Source: Lachnospiraceae bacterium (GTDB lineage Bacteria; Bacillota; Clostridia; Lachnospirales; Lachnospiraceae). Taken from it: 46,726 bases of DNA. A program made the position numbers and the translations under genes. The stretch's first letter is position 1. The number at the start of each line of letters is the position of its first letter. The stretch is from assembly GCA_029054245.1 (NCBI GenBank), contig JAIDFQ010000040.1, forward strand, positions 1 through 46,726, read 5' to 3'. The notes beneath the pieces are model-generated. The model saw nothing but the letters and a program-made list of their open reading frames with translations, did not search any database and was not told where the DNA came from. Below, in pieces: positions 40,928-46,726 of this stretch.

Positions 40928-42013
40928 ATGCATAAACAGCAGATATTAATTGTTGATGATGAAGAAATAAACCGCGTGATATTAAGAGGTCTATTTCAGG
41001 ATGAATATCAGATTGTTGAAGCAGGAAATGGGCAGGAAGCAATTGCCCGGATTGAAGAGAACCAGAACATTGTGCTTATCCTGTTGGACATTGTTATGCC
41101 TGTCATGAATGGCTTCGGAGTGCTTGACTATATGAAAGAGCATGAATTGCTGGAAAAGATTCCTGTCATTCTGATTACTGGTGAAACTGTCATAGACAGC
41201 GATGACCAGGCATATGCGTATGGGGTAGCTGATGTGATGCATAAGCCATTCTATCCTCATATCGTGAAGCGCAGAGGAAAGAATATCATTGAATTATATC
41301 AGAATAAGCACTATATGCAGGAGCGGCTCAAGGAGCAGGAAGATGCGATAAGAGCGCAGGAAAAGAAAATTCGTGAGAGCAATGAATTCATGATTGATGC
41401 CCTAAGCTCCGTTGTAGAATTCAGGAGTCTTGAAACGGGTGAACATATCAGGCGCATTAAATATTTTACAAGGATACTGCTGAAATATCTTATGAAATAT
41501 TTTCCCAAATATGGTCTCACGCCGATGCAGGTTGATGAAATTGCAAGAGCAGCAGCTCTGCACGACATAGGTAAGATTGGTATTCCAGATGCGATTCTAT
41601 TAAAGCCAGCACGTCTTACACCGGAAGAATTTGAAGTTATGAAAACACATACCACAATTGGCTGCGAAGTTTTGGAAAGGTTCCGTGAGAGACAGACAGA
41701 TGAATTTTACAAGTATTGTTATGAAATCTGTCGCTACCATCATGAGAGATGGGATGGAAACGGATATCCAGACCACCTTGTGGGAGATGAAATTCCAATT
41801 AGTGCACATATAGTTGCTATTGCGGATGTTTATGACGCACTGGTAAGTCCAAGAGTATACAAGAGTATATACGCAAACAACATAGCGTATGATATGATCA
41901 TGAAAGGCGAATGTGGGCAGTTTTCACCTGACGTATTAGAATGTTTCGCGCTTGCCAAGGCAGATTTCTTCAATATTGTAGAAGTAATTAAAATGTTTGA
42001 TTTTTCGTCATAA
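40928..42013 (+). CDS. Response regulator with REC and HD-GYP domains
   Basis: 361 residues. The receiver domain (1-120) has LIVDDEEINR, the phospho-acceptor in LLDIVMPVMNG near residue 54, and a Lys in VMHKPFYPH. A coiled-coil linker leads to an HD-GYP domain with LHDIGKIGIPDAIL near residue 215, KTHTTIG, HHERWDGNGYPD near 275 and IADVYDALVS. All metal-ligand motifs are intact, so it is probably an active cyclic di-GMP phosphodiesterase. A terminator follows the gene. Confidence 0.95.
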   Translation: MHKQQILIVDDEEINRVILRGLFQDEYQIVEAGNGQEAIARIEENQNIVLILLDIVMPVMNGFGVLDYMKEHELLEKIPVILITGETVIDSDDQAYAYGVADVMHKPFYPHIVKRRGKNIIELYQNKHYMQERLKEQEDAIRAQEKKIRESNEFMIDALSSVVEFRSLETGEHIRRIKYFTRILLKYLMKYFPKYGLTPMQVDEIARAAALHDIGKIGIPDAILLKPARLTPEEFEVMKTHTTIGCEVLERFRERQTDEFYKYCYEICRYHHERWDGNGYPDHLVGDEIPISAHIVAIADVYDALVSPRVYKSIYANNIAYDMIMKGECGQFSPDVLECFALAKADFFNIVEVIKMFDFSS

Positions 42014-42024
42014 AACAGATAGCA

Positions 42025-42055
42025 GGCAGCAAAAATACTTTGCTGCCCTATTTTT
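42025..42055 (+). terminator. Terminator after the REC-HD-GYP gene
   Basis: GGCAGCAAA (42025-42033) pairs with TTTGCTGCC (42039-42047), loop AATAC, followed by a T-rich tail. Confidence 0.8.
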
Positions 42056-42086
42056 ATTGATATAAGGCTATCTTTGGAGGAGCAGG

Positions 42087-43553
42087 ATGGAGCAAAAGGA
42101 AAATCGTACAAACACTGATACATTTCCCATTGGAATATTTCCCGCAGAAGATGCATTGGAAATGATTTTGATGTTTGATCATGCAGGCAAAATTTCTTAT
42201 GCAAATGAAATAGTCAGACAGAAACTTGAATATGATGAAAATGATTTATGTGGAAGGCATATCAGCGCTGTTTTTCCAAATACTTTTCAGGCAGCAGAAG
42301 ACAGTTTTGGAATCGAGCGCTTTGAATTAGACACGTTACAGAATCTTGTGGCATACCGCAAAAATTTAACCTGCTTTCCGGTAGAGGCAAAAATCATAAA
42401 GAGTGATATCTGCCCAGATATATTTGTGTGCATGGCTACCGATATATTGGAGAGGGAATATCTTGGCAGAGAAATAGAGAGAATCAAGCAGGAATCACAG
42501 GAAGCAATGAAGGTAAAATCTGAATTTGTTGCGAATGTGACGCATGAACTTAGGACTCCGGTGAACGGGGTGCTTGGAAATGTCAAGGAAATGCTTGACT
42601 GGGAGTTAGATGAAAAAACAGAAAAGTCACTGCGGCTGATTCAGCGTTGTTGTGATGATATGAATAAGATCATTAATAATATTTTGGATTTTTCAAAGTT
42701 GGAGGCAGGTAAATTTAATTTGGAGCCGCGCAAATTCCATTTCAGGAATATGCTGGAATATGTGAAGGCAAATCATATTAATAAGATTACTGAAAAGGGG
42801 TTGGATTTCTTCATGACGGTATCGCCCCAGATTCCAGAATATATTATCGGAGATGAATTGCGGATCGTACAAATACTCAATAATCTTTTGTCCAATGCAC
42901 AGAAATTTACTTCATGGGGAAAGATTACTTTGGAAGTATTTAGGACTGCCCAGGTGAATGACAGGATAGAATTATTTTTTATTGTATCAGATACAGGGAT
43001 AGGAATCGATCCGGGAGACAGAAATAAACTGTTCCAGAGTTTTTCACAGGTGGATGCTTCCATTTCCAGGAAATATGGAGGGACAGGTTTAGGACTCAAT
43101 ATCTGTAAACAGCTTGTTGAACTCATGGGCGGCAGCATTGAGGTGGAGAGTGAAAAGAACAGAGGAAGTAATTTTTCTTTTTCCATATGGGTTGAGGTCT
43201 GTGACGGAGAAGAAGATGTTCTTAACCGCCCAGATGACGTCAGAAATCCGTTGACATTTACAGCGCATGAGGCTGCCTCGGGCAGTGAAGGTGCGAAAAG
43301 CCTGAAAGATGTCAGAAAATATGGAACACATGAAAATCAGGAAAATTTAAAGAAAAATCTTTCCAAGTTGATTTTATGCGTAGAAATGGAAAACTGGGAA
43401 AAAGCAGAGATGTTTATGGAGACGATAAGACAGTTGACGGAAGAAGCGCCGTGGGAGGTGAAGCGCATAGCGCTGAGACTGAAAATGGCGATTCAGAAGG
43501 AAAATTATGAGAAGGTAGCCGCAGAATTTGAGGCACTGAATCGTTTCTTATAA
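42087..43553 (+). CDS. PAS-type sensor histidine kinase
   Basis: 488 residues. A PAS-like sensor domain (about 20-125) with MILMFDHAGKISYANEIV is followed by a DHp domain with NVTHELRTPVNGVLGNV (phospho-acceptor His near residue 154) and LDFSKLEAGKF. The ATPase domain has NLLSNAQKFTSWG, VSDTGIGIDPG and KYGGTGLGLNICKQLVELMGG. A C-terminal helical extension (about 425-488) resembles an HPt bundle but has no candidate His in the usual AHxLKG context. No membrane span, so it is cytoplasmic. The next gene starts 13 bases later and encodes a likely partner. Confidence 0.93.
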   Translation: MEQKENRTNTDTFPIGIFPAEDALEMILMFDHAGKISYANEIVRQKLEYDENDLCGRHISAVFPNTFQAAEDSFGIERFELDTLQNLVAYRKNLTCFPVEAKIIKSDICPDIFVCMATDILEREYLGREIERIKQESQEAMKVKSEFVANVTHELRTPVNGVLGNVKEMLDWELDEKTEKSLRLIQRCCDDMNKIINNILDFSKLEAGKFNLEPRKFHFRNMLEYVKANHINKITEKGLDFFMTVSPQIPEYIIGDELRIVQILNNLLSNAQKFTSWGKITLEVFRTAQVNDRIELFFIVSDTGIGIDPGDRNKLFQSFSQVDASISRKYGGTGLGLNICKQLVELMGGSIEVESEKNRGSNFSFSIWVEVCDGEEDVLNRPDDVRNPLTFTAHEAASGSEGAKSLKDVRKYGTHENQENLKKNLSKLILCVEMENWEKAEMFMETIRQLTEEAPWEVKRIALRLKMAIQKENYEKVAAEFEALNRFL

Positions 43554-43566
43554 GGGGGAGACGCAT

Positions 43567-44628
43567 ATGATTTATAAAGATATGGACTCTGGTAAAGCAA
43601 GGATTCTTATTGTTGATGATGTGGAAATGAACAGGGTCATCTTGGAAGAAATCATAAAGAATATGGGAGGATATCCGCTTTTAGCAGAGAGCGGGGAGCA
43701 GGCGCTTGAAATTATGAAGGATGGACCGCCCCAGTTGGTTCTGACGGATATTTCCATGCCGGGAATGGATGGGTATGAGCTTTGCAGAATATTAAAGAAA
43801 AATGAAGAGACAAAAAATATTCCAGTGGTTTTTATTTCGGCATTTGACGATCCGATGGATATTATAGAAGGATTTTCGCTAGGCGGCGAAGATTATATTA
43901 CCAAGCCGTTTATTCCAGAGGTAGTGCAGGCAAGGGTGGGGGTTCATTTAAGGCTCCACGAGGCAAAACGGGAACTTATGGAAACGAACAGGAAGCTGCA
44001 GATTTCTGTAAGCGAGCAGCTTAAGCAGATTGAGTCGGAGAAAAAGAATATCCTGTATGCTATGGCGAATATAGCAGCCCAAAATTTGGATTATGACAGA
44101 AAACATATGGATCGTCTAGGGCATAACTGTATGGTTCTTGCACAGGGAATGCAGCTTTCACCTTTGTTTGAGGCGCAGATTTCAGACTCCTATATCGACA
44201 CGATAGAATTGGCAGCGCCGCTTTGCGATATAGGAAATATCGGCGTCCCAAAAGAAATCCTGCAAAAGAAAACGGAACTGACGAATGAAGAAGAGGCAAT
44301 TATTGAGAATCATACGAATATTGGAGCAGATCTGCTTCGAGATCTGCATGTCAATAGCGATTATAATGAGTTTATAGGCACTTCAGTGGATATTGCCAGA
44401 TGTCATCATGAAAACTGGGATGGAAGCGGGTATCCAGAAGGATTGTCCGGCGAAAATATTCCTCTTAGCGCGCAGATAGTTTCCGTTATGGAAAGGTATT
44501 GCATGCTGACAGGAAAGGAAGGGCTTTCTAGAGAGGAAGCGCTTGAGAAGATGAAGGAAGAATCCGGTATTAGATATAATCCAGACATTTTTAAGATTTG
44601 TTGTAAAATATCACGCCAATTTTGTTGA
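43567..44628 (+). CDS. Response regulator with REC and degenerate HD-GYP domain
   Basis: 353 residues. The receiver domain has LIVDDVEMNR, LTDISMPGMDGYE (Asp near residue 59) and DYITKPFIPE with its Lys. The output domain follows the HD-GYP plan, with ENHTNIGADLL and HHENWDGSGYPEGLSG intact. However, the first ligand motif reads PLCDIGNIGVP where active members have LHDIGKIGIP: His is Cys and Lys is Asn. I infer a weak or non-catalytic enzyme that might bind nucleotide or sequester a partner. It forms an operon with the kinase upstream. Confidence 0.92.
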   Translation: MIYKDMDSGKARILIVDDVEMNRVILEEIIKNMGGYPLLAESGEQALEIMKDGPPQLVLTDISMPGMDGYELCRILKKNEETKNIPVVFISAFDDPMDIIEGFSLGGEDYITKPFIPEVVQARVGVHLRLHEAKRELMETNRKLQISVSEQLKQIESEKKNILYAMANIAAQNLDYDRKHMDRLGHNCMVLAQGMQLSPLFEAQISDSYIDTIELAAPLCDIGNIGVPKEILQKKTELTNEEEAIIENHTNIGADLLRDLHVNSDYNEFIGTSVDIARCHHENWDGSGYPEGLSGENIPLSAQIVSVMERYCMLTGKEGLSREEALEKMKEESGIRYNPDIFKICCKISRQFC

Positions 44629-44640
44629 GCGGAAAATTTA

Positions 44641-44670
44641 TAGCAGCTTGGCTTTATGGCTTCGCTGCTA
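44641..44670 (+). terminator. Hairpin between the degenerate HD-GYP gene and cheR
   Basis: TAGCAGC (44641-44647) pairs with GCTGCTA (44664-44670). No strong T-run follows, so it is more likely a processing or attenuation hairpin. Confidence 0.35.
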
Positions 44671-44706
44671 CGAGAATTTCATTTATTGTGACGGGAGGAA
44701 GGAAAG

Positions 44707-45534
44707 TTGATTACAGATGAAGAGTTTATACGAATCTCAACGTTTGTGAAACAGCGTTATGGAATTGATTTAAGCCAGAAGAAGGTAATTGTAAATGGAC
44801 GATTAGAGAATTATCTTAAAAGGAAAGGACTAAAGAATTTTCACGAATTCATGGATGCGGTTGAAAATGACAAAAGTGGAAATGAAGAAAGAATGCTGGT
44901 TAATTATCTGACCACCAATCATACATATTTTATGAGGGAATTTGAGCACTTTGATTTTTTTAAGGGTGTAGTGCTCCCGTGGCTTAAGACAAAAGAAAGC
45001 GGGAACAAAGATTTACGTATATGGTGCGGTGCTGCTTCTACAGGGGAAGAACCTTACATGATAGCCATGGTCCTGGCAGATTTTTTTGGTCTGGAGCGGA
45101 ACCAGTGGGACACCAAGGTGCTCGCTACAGACATTTCAACCAAGGTGCTGCAACAGGCAATAAGGGGAATTTACACGTCAGAGCAGCTGAAAAATGTGCC
45201 TGAACAATGGAAAAAGCATTTTTTCAAAGCAATCAACGGAGGCGTACAATATGAGGCAAAAGAGGAATTGAAAAATGAGGTCATTTTCCGGCAGTTTAAT
45301 TTAATGGACCCATTTCCCTTTAAAAGAAAAATGCACACTATATTTTTACGCAATGTTATGATATATTTTGATGAGAAGACTAAACAGGAGCTGGTACAGA
45401 AAGTGTATGATGCTTTAGAGCCGGGAGGATATTTGTTCATTGGAACGACTGAAACTCTGGATCGGAACAATACACCTTTCCAGATTGTCCAGCCTTCGAT
45501 TTTTCGGAAAGGAGAGGGAGGAGTTAAAGTATGA
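44707..45534 (+). CDS. cheR: Chemotaxis protein methyltransferase CheR
   Basis: 275 residues from TTG 44707, preceded by a strong GGGAGGAAGGAAAG. It methylates glutamates of chemoreceptors using SAM. The N-terminal helical domain (1-80) precedes NYLTTNHTYFMREFEHFDFF, the SAM motif IWCGAASTGEEPYMIAM near residue 103, ATDIST and the catalytic-domain LRNVMIYFDEKTKQ and YLFIGTTETL. It overlaps cheB by four bases. Confidence 0.96.
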   Translation: MITDEEFIRISTFVKQRYGIDLSQKKVIVNGRLENYLKRKGLKNFHEFMDAVENDKSGNEERMLVNYLTTNHTYFMREFEHFDFFKGVVLPWLKTKESGNKDLRIWCGAASTGEEPYMIAMVLADFFGLERNQWDTKVLATDISTKVLQQAIRGIYTSEQLKNVPEQWKKHFFKAINGGVQYEAKEELKNEVIFRQFNLMDPFPFKRKMHTIFLRNVMIYFDEKTKQELVQKVYDALEPGGYLFIGTTETLDRNNTPFQIVQPSIFRKGEGGVKV

Positions 45535-46559
45535 TACCAATCAAAGTTCTGGTGGTGGAGGATTCTATCGTATTCCGAGAACTGCTGGTTCAAAATTTGA
45601 ATAAAGATCCTGCCATTCAGGTCGTGGGAACTGCAAAAGATCCTTTCGAGGCAAGAGATGCCATTCTTGCACATAAGCCGGATGTTATGACTTTGGATGT
45701 AGAACTTCCCAGAATGAGTGGAATTGAGTTTTTGCGAAAATTGATGCCGCAGTATCCGCTTCCAGTGGTTGTAATCAGTTCTCTTAGCGAAAAAGTGTTT
45801 GATGCAATGAACGCGGGGGCTGTGGATTTTGTGGCAAAGCCGGCGGTATCAAACCGTTCGCAGCTGGAAGATTTTATCAGAAACGAACTTCTGGTAAAAA
45901 TCAAGATTGCATCGACTGCTAAAATCAGCAATATCAAAAAAGCAGTGATGAGTCAGGAACAGCAGCATCTCGATGTAAAGACGAACAATCTGATTGTTGC
46001 AATCGGGGCTTCCACAGGAGGCACAGAGGCGATTTTTGAAGTCGCAAAAGAATTTGGAACAGATATTCCGGGCGTTGTAGTAGTGCAGCATATGCCGCCA
46101 GGATTTACAGCAATGTATGCAAAGAGGCTGAATGACCAGTGCCGGATTCAGGTAAAGGAAGCAGAGACCGGCGACAGGGTAATGCCGGGACGTATGTTGA
46201 TTGCACCGGGAGGTGATAGGCATATGAGGCTGCTTAAGGTAAACGGAGTTTACCAGGTGGAATGTAAGGCAGGTCCTAAGGTGAATGGTCATTGCCCGTC
46301 TGTGGATGTTCTGTTTGATTCTGTTGCCAAATCCGCAGGTAAGAATGCGGTGGGAATCATATTGACCGGTATGGGAGGTGACGGTGCAAAGGGACTGCTG
46401 GAGATGAGGAAGGCAGGCGCCAGAACCATCGGGCAGGATGAATCTACCTGTGTGGTATATGGAATGCCAAAAGTTGCATATGATCTTGGAGCAGTGCAGC
46501 ATCAGGAAAAATTGTCTGATATTGCCAAAAGAACGTATGCAGTACTAAATAATATGTAA
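45531..46559 (+). CDS. cheB: Chemotaxis response regulator/methylesterase CheB
   Basis: 342 residues. The receiver domain has VVEDSIVFRE, LDVELPRMSGIE with the phospho-acceptor near residue 56, and AVDFVAKPAV. The methylesterase domain (about 155-340) carries the catalytic Ser in IGASTGGTEA, His in VQHMPPGFTAMYA and Asp in TGMGGDGAKGL. It removes receptor methyl groups, opposing CheR. It is followed 24 bases later by cheA. Confidence 0.96.
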   Translation: MIPIKVLVVEDSIVFRELLVQNLNKDPAIQVVGTAKDPFEARDAILAHKPDVMTLDVELPRMSGIEFLRKLMPQYPLPVVVISSLSEKVFDAMNAGAVDFVAKPAVSNRSQLEDFIRNELLVKIKIASTAKISNIKKAVMSQEQQHLDVKTNNLIVAIGASTGGTEAIFEVAKEFGTDIPGVVVVQHMPPGFTAMYAKRLNDQCRIQVKEAETGDRVMPGRMLIAPGGDRHMRLLKVNGVYQVECKAGPKVNGHCPSVDVLFDSVAKSAGKNAVGIILTGMGGDGAKGLLEMRKAGARTIGQDESTCVVYGMPKVAYDLGAVQHQEKLSDIAKRTYAVLNNM

Positions 46560-46583
46560 AATAATAAAAGAAAGGAGTAGGAC

Positions 46584-46726
46584 ATGGCTGAAGAATTTAG
46601 TACAGATGGTATGCTGGATATATACCTTTTTGAGAATGAACAGCTCCTCGAACAGCTCCAGGAAAGAGTGCTGGAGCAGAAGGATGCAGACTGCTTTGAC
46701 GAGGACAGCATAAACGAGATATTCAG
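46584..46726 (+). CDS. cheA: Chemotaxis histidine kinase CheA, 5' part only
   Basis: The frame is open to the end of the window. ATG 46584 follows AAAGGAG. The first 47 residues include MLDIYLFENEQLLEQLQERVLEQ, the first helix of the P1 (HPt) domain of CheA. The catalytic domains lie outside the window. With cheR and cheB just upstream this is the start of a chemotaxis-type operon. No flagellar gene is visible in this window. Confidence 0.8.
   Translation, partial: MAEEFSTDGMLDIYLFENEQLLEQLQERVLEQKDADCFDEDSINEIF

Noticed and set aside
1-46726. CRISPR array, rRNA, intact insertion sequence, integrase or prophage genes
   Set aside because: Looked for regular repeats with spacers, transposase DDE/HUH motifs, recombinase motifs and rRNA signatures; none seen.

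Overview
The window looks like a chromosomal segment from a Gram-positive gut-type Clostridia, most probably Lachnospiraceae. This rests on gene content and style: AGGAGG-type ribosome binding sites, dense two-component/ABC modules, an M56-M23 metallopeptidase with a BlaI-type repressor, LytTR plus DUF3021, QueH, a CofE-like ligase, and T7SS-type WXG100 genes. No marker fixes the genus.

Layout. 1-585 is the 3' end of an HD-GYP protein. 600-2113 holds aldo-keto reductase debris and a winged-helix/PD-(D/E)XK-like protein. 2145-7278 is an AgrA/AgrC-like two-component system followed by a four-gene ABC-2 transporter (two ATPases, one with a degenerate H-loop, and two permeases). 7570-11581 is an OmpR-type two-component system plus a two-gene ABC transporter. 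11974-15358 holds divergent signalling units: LytTR/DUF3021/membrane protein on the minus strand and an ECF sigma factor with its membrane partner on the plus strand. 15846-18057 is a BlaI repressor, an M56-M23 peptidase and a membrane protein. 18394-29747 is mostly housekeeping or common genes (CofE-like, purA, queH, DUF4143 ATPase, argS, ABC_ATPase, ABC exporter). 29999-31989 carries an XRE regulator with a FliG-like tail, tRNA-Leu(CAG), MFS debris and a ZIP transporter. 32239-40773 is a reduced type VII secretion locus: EssC-like ATPase, EsaB-like ubiquitin fold, five WXG100-like small helical proteins, a membrane-anchored protein and a GHSKG lipase. 40928-46726 is a signalling block: REC-HD-GYP, PAS hybrid-like histidine kinase, REC plus degenerate HD-GYP, CheR, CheB, start of CheA.

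The most unusual signal is not a protein. Two intergenic elements (11585-11971 and 15393-15748) are giant hairpins of about 360-390 nt. Each has long near-perfect inverted arms (105 bp with four differences, all G.U-compatible; 97 bp with none). The arms are unrelated in sequence between the two copies, yet both enclose a closely similar core of about 160 nt with two small hairpins that covary and keep UCCG and UCCA loops. Both lie just downstream of a plus-strand stop codon, in the same orientation. I do not recognise the family and regard it as the best candidate for a previously undescribed element. The T7SS lipase locus and the HTH-FliG fusion are next in interest.

All calls were made by reading the sequence. 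No database search, folding program or alignment was run.
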